A DNA stretch of 64,000 bases from Ilumatobacteraceae bacterium. GTDB lineage: Bacteria > Actinomycetota > Acidimicrobiia > Acidimicrobiales > Ilumatobacteraceae. The notes beneath the pieces were generated by a model. The model was not told the origin of the DNA, ran no database searches, and worked only from the letters and a program-made list of their open reading frames with translations. Each line of letters starts with the position of its first letter. The first letter of the stretch is position 1. A program made the translations under genes and the position numbers. Shown here one piece after another: positions 1-8,345 of the stretch. The DNA is taken from the NCBI GenBank assembly GCA_033344875.1, contig JAWPMO010000001.1:3683595-3747594 (forward strand), in the 5' to 3' direction.

Positions 1-192
1 GAGGGTCACGTCGCCGACGATCTGATGGCCGACACGATGCGGGCGCTGCACGCCAAGCAGGGAGCGGTGAAGTTCTTCGGGTCGTGGCCACGGGCCGATG
101 AGCGAGCCCTCGACGCACGGGAGCACGCCGACGAACGCTGGCGTGCGGCCGACGACTGGGTCGGCGAGATCCGCCGCGGCGTCGGCACCTGA
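1..192 (+). CDS. pheA: Prephenate dehydratase, C-terminal end (partial)
   Basis: The frame is open from the first base and gives 63 residues before TGA. The motif EGHVADD..., then KQGAVKFFGSWPRA, resembles the end of the ACT regulatory domain of prephenate dehydratases (GHVA ... (F/L)GSYPRA in mycobacterial PheA). That enzyme converts prephenate to phenylpyruvate in phenylalanine synthesis, and the ACT domain binds phenylalanine. The catalytic domain lies outside the window, so the identification rests on this short tail only. It ends three bases before the stop of the convergent surface-protein gene. Confidence 0.7.
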   Translation, partial: EGHVADDLMADTMRALHAKQGAVKFFGSWPRADERALDAREHADERWRAADDWVGEIRRGVGT

Positions 193-195
193 ACG

Positions 196-2103
196 CTACG
201 AGGTGACGCCGATCGGGTCGGGCACCGGACCGATTAGGTCGGGTGCCGGACACGGGTCGGGTATGGGGGCGCCGACGGTCCACGGGCGCGGGCACGGCCG
301 GTGTTCGAGCGCGGCGATCCAGCGGGCCACGTAGTCGGTGATCGCGTAGGCGCCCGCTCGCGTGACGTGCGTGCCGTCGTGGAACCAGTCCTGCCGACCG
401 TCGCTGTACTCGAACCAGTCCGCGAGGACCACGTCGGTGTACTGGGGCAGCGTCGTCAGTCGACGGAGGTCGACGTTGTTCTCCTGGTAGGCCCGCCGCG
501 CCGTGTCGCGCCGCACGGTCTCGTTCTGGGTGAACCAGACGATCGTGTGTGCGCCCTTCGCTCTGGCGCCGTCGACGACCGCGTCGAACTCGCGCGGGAA
601 GTCGCTGAACCAGTCGTTGTACCCGGCCTTGACCACGACGATGTCGAGCGTGCCGGGCGTCCCGAGGATCGCCTCGACCGCGGTGTTCGGCGTGCGGTAG
701 GTGACGTTGCTGAAGCACGACGGTCGGAGGAGACGCCGGCACGATTCGGCGTCGATGACCGAGTCGAAACCGCGCAGGGCAGCCCACGAGTCGGTGTAGA
801 CGTCGATTCCGGCGAGCGTCGAGTCGCCGACGAGCATCACCCGCGACCGGGTCGGCGTGTTGGGCGGTGGCGGAGTGGTCGCCGCGACGGAGGCCCCGGC
901 GAACCAACCGGCCAGGTCGACGACGAGGTCGGTGCCGGCCAGCGACCAGTACGCGAGTCCGCGGTCGCCGACACGGGTGATGGCGGTGTTGGCGATCGTG
1001 TGGTTCCAGAAGGCCGGATTGACCGCTGACGTCGCCGGCCGTGGGGCGCCGGCGGGGTATGCGGTGACGAAGCCGGCGCGGTCGGCGTCGGTGACGGTGA
1101 CGTTCGTGACGACCGAGGCAGCGGCCCCTCCGGGGACGTGTGCGTCGATCGGGAGCTCGATCGCACCTCCGGGGTGTAGCCGCGGGCGGTCGATGCGTGT
1201 GTCGAGCAGCCGTGTCGGGCTCAACGGATGGAAGAGCCCGTCGGTCGTGTCGGCGGCCGTGGGCCCCGTGAACCAACCGGTCAGGTCGACGATGACGTGA
1301 CCGCCGGTCAACGACCGGATCGTCAAGCCGGCCGGCGACACGGGAGCGATCAGCGATGCCGCCGTGGCCTGGCCGCTGCCGTCGAGGTTCATGAACGACG
1401 TGGTCCGCACGGGTGTACCGGCCGGCCGGACCGACAGGTAGCCGGGAGCCGGGTCGCCGACACTCGTCACGTTGACGGCCAGCGCGGTGGCGTCGGGATC
1501 GACCCCCGCCGGGAGCGGAATCGTGAGGTCGCCGTTCCGGCCGAGCGGCTTGGCGCCACCGGCGGGGGTGCGGGTGTCGACGAGCCGTCGCGTGGTGACC
1601 GAGACCAACCGCCCCGACCGCGACGACTCGGCTCGAACGAACACCCCCGACACGTCGACGACGAGTTCGCCGGGCACCAACTGGAACAGCTCGATCGCTC
1701 CGTCGTCGCCGACCGGGACGATCGTCGAATTCGACGTGACGCGATCGGTCCGCGTGTTCAGCGTCGACGCGAGCGGGCGGTCGGCTCCGCCCGGGTAGGC
1801 GGTGACGAACGCCGGTGTCGAGGTCGGGAGCGCGGTCACGGTGACGGCGACGGCCGTCGCGTCGGGTGCGATTCCCGGACGGCCCACGATGTCGACCCGG
1901 AGTGTCGAGGCGTCGAGGCGGGTGCAGCCGCATGCTCGCTCGCGGGTGTCAGCGAGTCGAAGCGGACCCACAGGCGCGTATGCGGTCGCCGCCGACGTCG
2001 CGAGCGCGTTCGCCGGGGTGTCGTCGGACGTTGCCGGAACTGCGCCGACGGAGGCCACGACGGTGGCAGCCGCGAGGAGCGTCTGTCCTACTCTTCCAGC
2101 CAT
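196..2103 (-). CDS. Secreted repeat protein with C-terminal SGNH-like hydrolase domain
   Basis: A 635-residue protein. It starts with a short basic N-terminus and an Ala/Val-rich hydrophobic stretch (about residues 5-25) typical of a signal peptide. Roughly residues 45-420 hold three to four copies of a beta-rich repeat of about 120 residues, each with an R-L-(L/V)-D-T-R opening and ending in VVDV or VVDL followed by GWF. The last 200 residues look like an SGNH/GDSL hydrolase: GDSTL near the start of the domain (nucleophile Ser) and DGTHVT near its end (Asp-x-x-His). The natural substrate is unknown; a cell-wall or polysaccharide ester is a guess. Its start codon overlaps that of the divergent dehydrogenase gene within CATG. 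A start 57 bases upstream is also open, but the signal peptide favours this one. Confidence 0.75.
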   Translation of the reverse strand: MAGRVGQTLLAAATVVASVGAVPATSDDTPANALATSAATAYAPVGPLRLADTRERACGCTRLDASTLRVDIVGRPGIAPDATAVAVTVTALPTSTPAFVTAYPGGADRPLASTLNTRTDRVTSNSTIVPVGDDGAIELFQLVPGELVVDVSGVFVRAESSRSGRLVSVTTRRLVDTRTPAGGAKPLGRNGDLTIPLPAGVDPDATALAVNVTSVGDPAPGYLSVRPAGTPVRTTSFMNLDGSGQATAASLIAPVSPAGLTIRSLTGGHVIVDLTGWFTGPTAADTTDGLFHPLSPTRLLDTRIDRPRLHPGGAIELPIDAHVPGGAAASVVTNVTVTDADRAGFVTAYPAGAPRPATSAVNPAFWNHTIANTAITRVGDRGLAYWSLAGTDLVVDLAGWFAGASVAATTPPPPNTPTRSRVMLVGDSTLAGIDVYTDSWAALRGFDSVIDAESCRRLLRPSCFSNVTYRTPNTAVEAILGTPGTLDIVVVKAGYNDWFSDFPREFDAVVDGARAKGAHTIVWFTQNETVRRDTARRAYQENNVDLRRLTTLPQYTDVVLADWFEYSDGRQDWFHDGTHVTRAGAYAITDYVARWIAALEHRPCPRPWTVGAPIPDPCPAPDLIGPVPDPIGVTS

Positions 2104-2980
2104 GAGTGCAGCCCCCGTCTCCGTCGTCACCGGTGCCAACTCCGGCATCGGGCGTGCCACAGCCTTGCATCTGGCCGAATCCGGTCACAATGTGTTCGGA
2201 ACGGTCCGATCGATCGCACGGGCGGGCAAGCTGCTCGAAGCGGCGGAGGAACGCGGGGTCGGCATCGAACTCGTCGAGCTCGACATCGCCTCCGATTCGT
2301 CGGTCCGCGATGGCTTCGCGCAGATCCTCGAACAGGCCGGCAGCGTCGACCACCTGGTCAACAACGCCGGCATCGGCGGCAACGGTGTCGTCGAGGAGAC
2401 CTCGGCGGAGCGGCTGCTCGACGTCGTCAACGTCGACCTCTGCGGCGCGGTCCGATGTCTCCAGGCGGTCATGCCGGGCATGCGCGTGCGTGGGAGCGGC
2501 ACCATCGTGAACATCACGTCGGTCGCCGGGCGACTGGCCGGGATCGCCCAGGCGCCGTACGTCGCGGCGAAGTGGGCGCTCGAGGGCATCAGCGAGCAAC
2601 TCGCGATCGAGGTGGCCCCGTTCGGTGTGCGCGTCGCGATCATCGAGCCCGGTGTCACCAAGTCGTCGATCTTCGGCAAGAACGCCGACGCACCGAACGA
2701 ATCGGGTGCGTACGGGCCCCACTACGAACGCATGCTGCAGATGTTCGCGGCCGGCTACCACCACGCGACCGACGCCGTCGAGGTCGCCCGGGTCATCCTG
2801 CACGCGATCGAGACCGACGATCCGAAGCTCCGCTACCCGGTCAGCTGGGGCGGACCCGAGATCGTCGCCGGGCGGGCGGCGATGACCGACGAGCAGTGGG
2901 TCGAGCTGGGGCGTGCGGAGACACTCGACGATTACGTCGCCCAGTTCGGCGAGTACTTCGGGCTCGACATCTCGCTCTGA
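2102..2980 (+). CDS. Short-chain dehydrogenase/reductase
   Basis: A 292-residue classical SDR. The cofactor-binding motif TGANSGIG is at residues 10-17, NNAG at 87-90, the catalytic Ser lies in NITSVAG and the Tyr/Lys pair in YVAAK. These predict an NAD(P)(H)-dependent oxidoreductase acting on a small alcohol or ketone. The substrate cannot be read from sequence. The ATG at 2102 puts the Rossmann motif at the usual distance from the N-terminus. It is divergent from the secreted repeat protein, with overlapping start codons, so its promoter must lie inside that gene. Confidence 0.88.
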   Translation: MSAAPVSVVTGANSGIGRATALHLAESGHNVFGTVRSIARAGKLLEAAEERGVGIELVELDIASDSSVRDGFAQILEQAGSVDHLVNNAGIGGNGVVEETSAERLLDVVNVDLCGAVRCLQAVMPGMRVRGSGTIVNITSVAGRLAGIAQAPYVAAKWALEGISEQLAIEVAPFGVRVAIIEPGVTKSSIFGKNADAPNESGAYGPHYERMLQMFAAGYHHATDAVEVARVILHAIETDDPKLRYPVSWGGPEIVAGRAAMTDEQWVELGRAETLDDYVAQFGEYFGLDISL

Positions 2981-3327
2981 GTCGGGGCCGGCGCTGGTTG
3001 GCCGACTGATGGCATCGTTGGGGCGTCGCAGGCTGCTCGACGACACGATCGTCGACGTCACGCTCGACGCGTACACATCGTCGGCAACCGCGGCCTGATG
3101 TCGAAAGGCACGTTCGTGCACGAGACATCACCCGCGTGGAGATCCACGAGTCATCCAGCGAATGGTGCCGACCCGGCCGACGAGCCGGGCCAGAGACGGG
3201 CACTGGGCAACGCGGATCGTGCAGGGACGGCCAGCGGCACATATGGGTCGATCGCGGTCGGCCAGGCCAAGATCTGAACGGCAGAACAGGAACGTGAGGC
3301 TCAGGCCGGCGCGTCCGGGAGGATGAC
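2981..3327. other. Intergenic region, 347 bases
   Basis: No convincing gene. Two short frames (3009-3098 and 3098-3277, joined by TGATG) are open but have no Shine-Dalgarno site and no recognisable product. A good GGGAGGA Shine-Dalgarno site for lldD lies at its right edge. Confidence 0.5.
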
Positions 3328-4566
3328 ATGACGACACGACAGGTACCCAAACCGAGCGACTTCGCCGAGCTGTTGAAGTTCCAACGGCCCACCTTGAACC
3401 GCACGCAGGCGCGGTTGGCGCGTGCCCACACGATCGCCGACCTACGCGACATCGCCAAGCGGGTCACGCCGAAGGCACCGTTCGATTACACCGACGGTGC
3501 CGCCGAGAGCGAGCTGACGCTCGCACGGGCACGACAGTCGTTCCGGGACATCGAGTTCCACCCGGCCATCCTGCGCGACGTCTCCGATGTCGACACGTCC
3601 TGCACCGTTGCCGGGGGCACGTCGGCGATGCCGTTCGGGATCGCCCCGACCGGCTTCACCCGGATGATGCACACTGCCGGCGAGCGCGCGGGGGCCGCGG
3701 CGGCCGGTGCCGCCGGGATCCCGTTCTCGCTCTCCACCGTCGGCACGACGACACCCGAGGAGGTAGCGGCCGCGAACCCGAACGGACGGAACTGGTTCCA
3801 GCTGTACATGTGGAAGGACCGCGACCGCTCGATGGCCGTGATGGAGCGGGCGGCGACGAGCGGGTTCGACACCCTGCTCGTGACCGTCGACGTGCCGGTC
3901 GCCGGTGCCCGTCTCCGCGACCGGTACAACGGGCTGACGATCCCGCCGACGCTGACCGGCCGTACGGTCCTCAACGCGATCCCGCGCGTGCGCTGGTGGT
4001 TCGATTTCCTGACCACCGAACCGATCGGGTTCTCGTCGTTCAAGAATTTCGACGGGACCGTCGCCGAACTGCTCGATTCGATGTTCGACCCGACGGTCGA
4101 CTTCGACGACCTGGTGTGGATCAAGGACCAGTGGCCCGGCAAGGTCGTCGTGAAGGGCGTGCAGACGCTCGACGACGCCCGCCGATGCGTCGAGCTCGGC
4201 GTCGACGGTGTGCTGCTGTCGAACCACGGCGGCCGCCAGCTCGACCGGGCACCGGTGCCCTTCGAACTCCTGCCGTCGGTCGTGGCCGAACTCGGTGGCG
4301 ACACCGAGGTGATGATCGACACCGGCATCATGTCGGGTGCCGACATCGTCGCTGCGGTCGCGCTCGGCGCCCGCTTCACACTCGTGGGCCGGGCCTACCT
4401 GTACGGGCTGATGGCGGGCGGACGTGCGGGCGTCGACCGGGCGATCGCGATCCTCTCCGACGAGATCGTGCGCACCATGAAGCTGCTCGGTGTGCGGTCG
4501 CTCGACGAACTCGAACCCGGTCACGTGACGCAACTGCGCCGCTACCTCCCGGTCACCGACTCCTGA
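3328..4566 (+). CDS. lldD: FMN-dependent L-lactate dehydrogenase, LldD2-like
   Basis: A 412-residue member of the FMN-dependent alpha-hydroxyacid dehydrogenase family, most similar in wording to mycobacterial LldD2 (Rv1872c). Shared stretches include [36 protein letters not shown] and [15 protein letters not shown]. His300 in SNHGG is the expected catalytic base, followed by the substrate-binding Arg. The family oxidises L-lactate to pyruvate and passes electrons to quinone or cytochrome c at the membrane. Length is normal. The ATG is preceded by GGGAGGA at good spacing. It appears to be a single-gene unit ending just before a tRNA-Ser gene on the other strand. Confidence 0.92.
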   Translation: MTTRQVPKPSDFAELLKFQRPTLNRTQARLARAHTIADLRDIAKRVTPKAPFDYTDGAAESELTLARARQSFRDIEFHPAILRDVSDVDTSCTVAGGTSAMPFGIAPTGFTRMMHTAGERAGAAAAGAAGIPFSLSTVGTTTPEEVAAANPNGRNWFQLYMWKDRDRSMAVMERAATSGFDTLLVTVDVPVAGARLRDRYNGLTIPPTLTGRTVLNAIPRVRWWFDFLTTEPIGFSSFKNFDGTVAELLDSMFDPTVDFDDLVWIKDQWPGKVVVKGVQTLDDARRCVELGVDGVLLSNHGGRQLDRAPVPFELLPSVVAELGGDTEVMIDTGIMSGADIVAAVALGARFTLVGRAYLYGLMAGGRAGVDRAIAILSDEIVRTMKLLGVRSLDELEPGHVTQLRRYLPVTDS

Positions 4567-4590
4567 GGGGTGCCGACCAGCCGGGGTGTG

Positions 4591-4678
4591 TGGCGGAACG
4601 GGGGGGATTCGAACCCCCGGACCCGTGAAGGTCGTCCGCTTTCAAGGCGGGTGCAATCGTCCACTCTGCCACCGTTCC
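4591..4678 (-). tRNA. tRNA-Ser (anticodon UGA)
   Basis: Read on the minus strand, the 88 bases fold as a class II tRNA. There is a 7-bp acceptor stem GGAACGG/CCGTTCC with discriminator G, a D-arm with GGCAGAGTGGACGAT, anticodon loop CTTGAAA (anticodon TGA), a long variable arm and a T-arm with GGTTCGAATCC. CCA is encoded. Serine identity follows from the anticodon and the long variable arm. Confidence 0.96.
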
Positions 4679-4754
4679 GTCGCCCAGGTTACTGATCCGG
4701 CAGCGGCGCGCACCGGGTTCGGTTTCTGGACCGTCCGCACATAGACTCGCTGGC

Positions 4755-4846
4755 GGAGAAGTGCCAGAGCGGCCGAATGGGATGCCCTGCTAAGGCATTG
4801 ACCGGGGTAACTCGGTCCGTGGGTTCAAATCCCACCTTCTCCGCCA
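4755..4846 (+). tRNA. tRNA-Ser (anticodon GCU)
   Basis: The acceptor stem GGAGAAG pairs with CTTCTCC, with discriminator G and encoded CCA. The anticodon loop is CTGCTAA (anticodon GCT), closed by the stem ATGCC/GGCAT. A long variable arm and a T-arm with GTTCAAATC complete the class II shape. A strong terminator follows at once. The 3' half is repeated in diverged form 118 bases downstream. Confidence 0.96.
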
Positions 4847-4874
4847 CGAGCCGAACCCCTTGGGGTTCGGCTCG
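4847..4874 (+). terminator. Intrinsic terminator after tRNA-Ser(GCU)
   Basis: A perfect 13-bp inverted repeat CGAGCCGAACCCC / GGGGTTCGGCTCG starts on the base after the tRNA CCA end and is followed by TTTCGCGTT. Position and symmetry make it the tRNA terminator. Confidence 0.85.
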
Positions 4875-4898
4875 TTTCGCGTTCGGGTCCGTGCCCGC

Positions 4899-4966
4899 GA
4901 TGCGCTGCTCAGGCGTTGAACGGGGTGACTCGGTCCGTGGGTTCACATCCCACCTTCTCCGCCACG
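4899..4966 (+). pseudogene. Diverged 3' fragment of tRNA-Ser(GCU)
   Basis: These bases align without gaps to 4781-4848 of the intact tRNA-Ser(GCU), from the anticodon stem through the CCA end, with six mismatches in about 69 positions. There is no acceptor 5' strand or D-arm, so it cannot be a tRNA. The anticodon stem has a G-G clash, the loop reads CTGCTCA, and the T-loop has one change; the T-stem is intact. A 3' tRNA fragment beside the intact gene is what an old integration (att) event or a partial tandem duplication would leave. Confidence 0.85.
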
Positions 4967-5045
4967 ACGACCGCGAGCACCGCGATCGAGTTGCTTACAA
5001 CGGTGTCATTTGGTTGCGGTTCGATGACGACGATGTTGCGGTTTG

Positions 5046-6611
5046 ATGACGGAACGAGTAGACCTGGGGTTCGCACGTCGGCAACCGACGGGCGTGACCA
5101 CACACCGAACACCCCACGATTCGATGCGACGTTCCGACGACACCTCTCCGTTCGATCACGAACACGAGACCAGCGCCGACCTGACCCAGGAGTTCTGGGG
5201 TGCCGATCACCGGCACGACCGATGGGCGCAGGGCGACCGGTCGACCCGCCGCAATCGCCGGGTCGACGACACCGGTTCGATGCGGGCGCTGCGAGACGGC
5301 GTGGCCGCCTTCCGTCCCCAGCGGGTGGAACTGCGCGACCCGACCGGACAGGTCCGGCGCACACGAGCGCACGGTGCGCCTCGGCCCACAGCTCCGTCGA
5401 TGTCCGATCGGCGTGCGCACGCCACGATCGGGGATCTCGCCGCCGGCCACTTCGACGATCGTCTCGACCTCGACCGCGACGACGACCGCGACCACGACCA
5501 TGACCTGCCGCTGACGCCGGTCGGCCCAGCGACACAGCGCCTCGGGCTCGGTGCGGTCGACCCGCTGCTCACCCGCCTCGGCGCGCTCGTACTGGTCGGG
5601 GTGCTGCTCGTCCCGCTGGCCCTGGCGCTGCGACCGTCGTCTCCCGAGGGGCCCGATACGTTCCAGATCGACGCGCCCGTCGAGCAGGGCGGCGTCGCGG
5701 CGGGTGCCGCCCCGGTCGCCGACACCGCACCGTCAGCGACCGACCCGTCCATCGCCGTCGACGGCGAAGCGTCGGCCCCGACCGACGCGGCCTCGGCATC
5801 GGAGACGACCGCCGTCGTCGCCTCGTCGGCCGCGCCGGGCGTCTCCTCCTCGGACACGACGACGTCCACCGAAGCGGCGGCGAACGCCACTTCCTCCACG
5901 GCGGTGTCCGTCGGCGACGCGACCGAGAGCGTCGACTCGGGTATCTCCGGTGCGGCCACCGCCGAGGTCGCCGCCGAGCGGATCGTCCCCGAGTGCCCGC
6001 AGACCTACACCGCTGCCCCCGGCGACTCGTGGTATGGCATCGCCGACGCCGCCGGTGTCTCGCCCACCGCATTGATGGCCGAGAACTTGGCGACCGTCCA
6101 CACCGTCATCCTCGCCGGTGACGACATCTGCCTGCCGAGCGGCGCCACCATGCCGACGCCGCCGACAACCACCCCGACGACCACGCCGACCGACACGACC
6201 ACGCCGACCGACACGACCACGCCGACCGACACGACCACGCCGGCCGCGCCGACCACGACCGACGCGCCGACCACGACGGTGGCGTCGACGACGCCGTCCG
6301 GTTCTCCCGGCACCGGCGCCTCGGTCGACGAGGTCAAGGCCGTCATCCGCAGCATCTTCCCGGAGAGCGAGTGGGACACGGCGTTCACGATCGCCGACCG
6401 AGAGAGCCGCTTCGTCCCGACCGCCTACAACGGGTGGTGCTGCTACGGGGTGTTCCAGATCTACTGGAACGTGCACCGGAGCTGGCTCGACGATCTGGGG
6501 ATCACCTCGTCGTCCGATCTGTACGACCCGCTCCTCAACGTGCGGGCGGCGTACGCGATCTGGCAGCGCGCCGGCAACAGCTGGTCCCCCTGGTCGACCT
6601 ACGACGGCTGA
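5046..6611 (+). CDS. Membrane-anchored LysM protein with lytic-transglycosylase-like domain
   Basis: A 521-residue protein in four parts. The first is a charged, His/Asp/Arg-rich cytoplasmic region (about 1-170). Next is one membrane segment near residues 178-196, then an Ala/Ser/Thr-rich stalk. A LysM motif follows (YTAAPGDSWYGIADAAGVSP, then NLATVHTVILAGDDICLP), and a Pro/Thr-rich linker leads to a C-terminal lysozyme-like domain. That domain has the catalytic-type Glu in ADRESRF, the YGVFQI motif and a closing NVRAAYAIWQ helix. Such proteins bind and cut peptidoglycan outside the membrane. An alternative TTG start lies one codon upstream. Confidence in the architecture is good; enzymatic activity is inferred. 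Confidence 0.85.
   Translation: MTERVDLGFARRQPTGVTTHRTPHDSMRRSDDTSPFDHEHETSADLTQEFWGADHRHDRWAQGDRSTRRNRRVDDTGSMRALRDGVAAFRPQRVELRDPTGQVRRTRAHGAPRPTAPSMSDRRAHATIGDLAAGHFDDRLDLDRDDDRDHDHDLPLTPVGPATQRLGLGAVDPLLTRLGALVLVGVLLVPLALALRPSSPEGPDTFQIDAPVEQGGVAAGAAPVADTAPSATDPSIAVDGEASAPTDAASASETTAVVASSAAPGVSSSDTTTSTEAAANATSSTAVSVGDATESVDSGISGAATAEVAAERIVPECPQTYTAAPGDSWYGIADAAGVSPTALMAENLATVHTVILAGDDICLPSGATMPTPPTTTPTTTPTDTTTPTDTTTPTDTTTPAAPTTTDAPTTTVASTTPSGSPGTGASVDEVKAVIRSIFPESEWDTAFTIADRESRFVPTAYNGWCCYGVFQIYWNVHRSWLDDLGITSSSDLYDPLLNVRAAYAIWQRAGNSWSPWSTYDG
6186..6239 (+). repeat. Three 18-bp tandem repeats in the Pro/Thr linker
   Basis: Three identical copies of CCGACCGACACGACCACG encode the repeated hexapeptide PTDTTT in the linker between the LysM and transglycosylase domains. 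Exact identity at DNA level indicates recent slippage expansion, so linker length may vary between strains. Confidence 0.95.
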
Positions 6612-6691
6612 CCTGACCGAAGCGTCGCGGACGGTCGTTGCGGATCCGAGTGGGGTTCGTCGTCCGACCGGTCTAGAATCTTCCCCGCTCA

Positions 6692-6764
6692 GCGCCCGTA
6701 GCTCAACGGATAGAGCATCTGACTACGGATCAGAAGGTTTGGGGTTCGAATCCCTACGGGCGCG
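6692..6764 (+). tRNA. tRNA-Arg (anticodon ACG)
   Basis: Acceptor stem GCGCCCG pairs with CGGGCGC, discriminator G. Anticodon stem CTGA[C]/[A]TCAG encloses ACTACGGA-type loop with anticodon ACG. T-arm GGGGTTCGAATCCC. CCA is not encoded, unlike the two serine tRNAs upstream. The A34 would be expected to become inosine to read the CGN box. Confidence 0.95.
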
Positions 6765-6802
6765 CTGACCGGATCCACGGATCTACCAGGTCCGATACCG
6801 AA

Positions 6803-6832
6803 CGAGGGCCCCGCCGAGAGGCGGGGCCCTCG
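6803..6832 (+). terminator. Terminator after tRNA-Arg
   Basis: Perfect 13-bp inverted repeat CGAGGGCCCCGCC / GGCGGGGCCCTCG around a GAGA loop, 39 bases past the tRNA, followed by TGCGTTCT. Strong GC-rich terminator. Confidence 0.85.
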
Positions 6833-6965
6833 TGCGTTCTCGCCCAGGGCTTCACGAGGTCCGCAGGACGTGATGCCGAGCGCGCACCCCGGAGGCTGCG
6901 ATGTGTTGCTGTCGGGGACGCACCATCCTCGAGTCGCGCGTGGACCAACGTGAGCGAGCGCAGAC

Positions 6966-6991
6966 GTTTGCGGGCGCTCGAATCAGGGTAC
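6966..6991 (+). promoter_or_regulatory. Candidate SigB/F-type promoter before ferredoxin
   Basis: GTTTG, 15 bases, GGGTAC, 64 bases upstream of the ferredoxin start. It matches the spacing and -10 of the other candidate sites near the sigma factor gene at 8346-9098. Confidence 0.4.
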
Positions 6992-7054
6992 GGAGCGGAC
7001 GAGGCGGTCGGGCGACGAACCACCGCCCGGCCCTGACCGACGAGGAGGCCCCGA

Positions 7055-7447
7055 TTGGCAGACGTCGCGATCATCACCGAAGCATGCATCGACACGAAGG
7101 ATCGCGCGTGCGTCGAAGTGTGCCCGGTGCAGTGCATCTACGAGTACGACCCCGGACAAGGGGTGCTGTTCGCCGAGGATCAACCCGACGCGGGGGTGGT
7201 GAACACCCATCAGCCGGCCCCGGACGCGATCGGCATCTTCGCCGACACGTTGCTCTACGTCAACGTCGACGAATGCACGGCGTGCACGGCCTGCTACGAA
7301 CCGGGCGTGTGCCCGGTGGGCGCCATCTATTCCGCCGACCTGGTCCCGGACGGTTCCGCTTCCGCCAAGTACAACGACGACGACCCACATGCCGGACACG
7401 ACCACACGTTCTTCCTCGAGCACACCCGCGCCGTGTTCGCCGACTGA
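7055..7447 (+). CDS. Seven-iron-type ferredoxin
   Basis: A 130-residue ferredoxin. The first cluster motif is CIDTKDRACVEVCPVQC and the second CTACTACYEPGVCP, the arrangement of actinobacterial FdxA-like 3Fe-4S/4Fe-4S ferredoxins. About 35 extra residues separate the two motifs, and there is an acidic, His-containing tail. It should carry electrons to cytoplasmic oxidoreductases such as P450s, though no partner is adjacent. The start is TTG at 7055, chosen because CGAGGAGGC lies just upstream and the usual MADVAIITEACI opening begins there. Confidence 0.9.
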   Translation: MADVAIITEACIDTKDRACVEVCPVQCIYEYDPGQGVLFAEDQPDAGVVNTHQPAPDAIGIFADTLLYVNVDECTACTACYEPGVCPVGAIYSADLVPDGSASAKYNDDDPHAGHDHTFFLEHTRAVFAD

Positions 7448-7513
7448 ACTCGTCGGCCGCGGCGAGACCAGCCGGGCACCGGTGTTCTGACGCCGATCAC
7501 TTCCGCAGACGGG

Positions 7514-7666
7514 TCACGACGACGGTCGATGGCGCTCCGGATGGAGTCTCGGCGCCAGCGCGAACGAGGCCAACCAGAACGCAACGCCCGTTGCCGCGAC
7601 GATCGACAGCACGGCGCACGACCGGGAGACCTCCCGACGTCCGGGGTTCGATTTCGGACGGAACAT
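7514..7666 (-). CDS. Small membrane protein coupled to the bifunctional nuclease gene
   Basis: A 50-residue frame whose ATG shares one base with the stop of the upstream nuclease gene (TGATG). A basic N-terminus (MFRPKSNPGRREVSR) is followed by one hydrophobic helix of about 22 residues (CAVLSIVAATGVAFWLASFAL) and a short basic tail, so it is probably a single-pass membrane protein with its N-terminus inside. No family is recognised. The tight coupling and membrane helix argue that it is real; there is no separate Shine-Dalgarno evidence. Confidence 0.5.
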   Translation of the reverse strand: MFRPKSNPGRREVSRSCAVLSIVAATGVAFWLASFALAPRLHPERHRPSS

Positions 7667-8238
7667 CAGACGTCCCCATCCCCCCGTTCGTCGGGTCCAT
7701 CGGCGAAGTCGTCTGGGTCGGCCGAGTCGATGAACGATCTGAACTCTTGGGTGATCCGATCGATCTCGTCGTCGGTGAACGGCTGCGACGGGTCCTGCAT
7801 GATCGCCACCGATGCTGCATCGAACACCTCGCGACGCACCGTCACCGGAGCATCGACCCGCAGCGCCAGCGCCAGACCGTCACTGGGCCGGGCGTCGATC
7901 CTCCGATCGCCGTGTTCGGTGTGCAGCCCCAGTTCGGCGATGAACGTCCGTTCGGCCATCGCGACGATCGCGAGATCGCTGACCTCGGCGCCCGCCGCGT
8001 CCATCGCAGCGACGAACAGATCGTGGGTGGTGGGTCGAGGAAGCTCGACGTCGGCGAGCGCGAAGCCGATCGCCTGAGCCTCGGTCGGCCCGATGAAAAT
8101 GGGCAGCACGCGATCGGACGCCTCGAGTCGCCCGAGCAGCACGATCGACAGTCCCGTCGACGGCTCGACCTGCAATCCGAGCACCTCCACGGGCATCGCC
8201 TCGCCCGGCGCGTCCCCGTGATCGTGGTCCGGCATCAT
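7666..8238 (-). CDS. Bifunctional nuclease family protein (DUF151)
   Basis: A 190-residue protein with the BFN/DUF151 core: VEVLGLQVEPSTG, VLPIFIGPTEAQAIGFAL, PTTHDLFV and DARPSDGLALALR are diagnostic. Plant and bacterial members have been linked to nuclease activity and stress responses, but the physiological substrate is unclear. The ATG is preceded by GGAGGAGG; a second ATG follows directly. It is first in a two-gene unit with the small membrane protein and has a candidate SigB/F-type promoter 27 bases upstream. Confidence 0.88.
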   Translation of the reverse strand: MMPDHDHGDAPGEAMPVEVLGLQVEPSTGLSIVLLGRLEASDRVLPIFIGPTEAQAIGFALADVELPRPTTHDLFVAAMDAAGAEVSDLAIVAMAERTFIAELGLHTEHGDRRIDARPSDGLALALRVDAPVTVRREVFDAASVAIMQDPSQPFTDDEIDRITQEFRSFIDSADPDDFADGPDERGDGDV

Positions 8239-8264
8239 CCTGTGTCCTCCTCCATACCGCGCGA

Positions 8265-8290
8265 CTACCCCGATCGAGCATCGGGCAGAC
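8265..8290 (-). promoter_or_regulatory. Candidate SigB/F-type promoter before the DUF151 gene
   Basis: On the minus strand: GTCTG, 15 bases, GGGTAG, ending 27 bases upstream of the ATG. The same two boxes with the same spacing precede the DUF3040-like gene at 19195. Confidence 0.5.
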
Positions 8291-8345
8291 GCGTCCGGTG
8301 ATCGCCGACGGGCCCCCGGCCGGACGTCCGAACGGATTCGCCCGG

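Noticed and set aside
1228-3009. Long open frames opposite or out of frame with the secreted protein and dehydrogenase
   Set aside because: Arg/Gly-rich shadow translations produced by high GC; no domains, and they overlap well-supported genes.
3009-3277. Two short frames joined by TGATG in the gap before lldD
   Set aside because: No Shine-Dalgarno site, no hydrophobic or domain pattern, composition like intergenic DNA.
4847-5045. Integrated mobile element at the tRNA-Ser fragment
   Set aside because: No integrase, recombinase or other element gene lies between or near the two tRNA copies; only a possible scar remains.
6186-6239. CRISPR-like array
   Set aside because: The repeats are directly adjacent coding repeats without spacers; no other regular array seen in the window.
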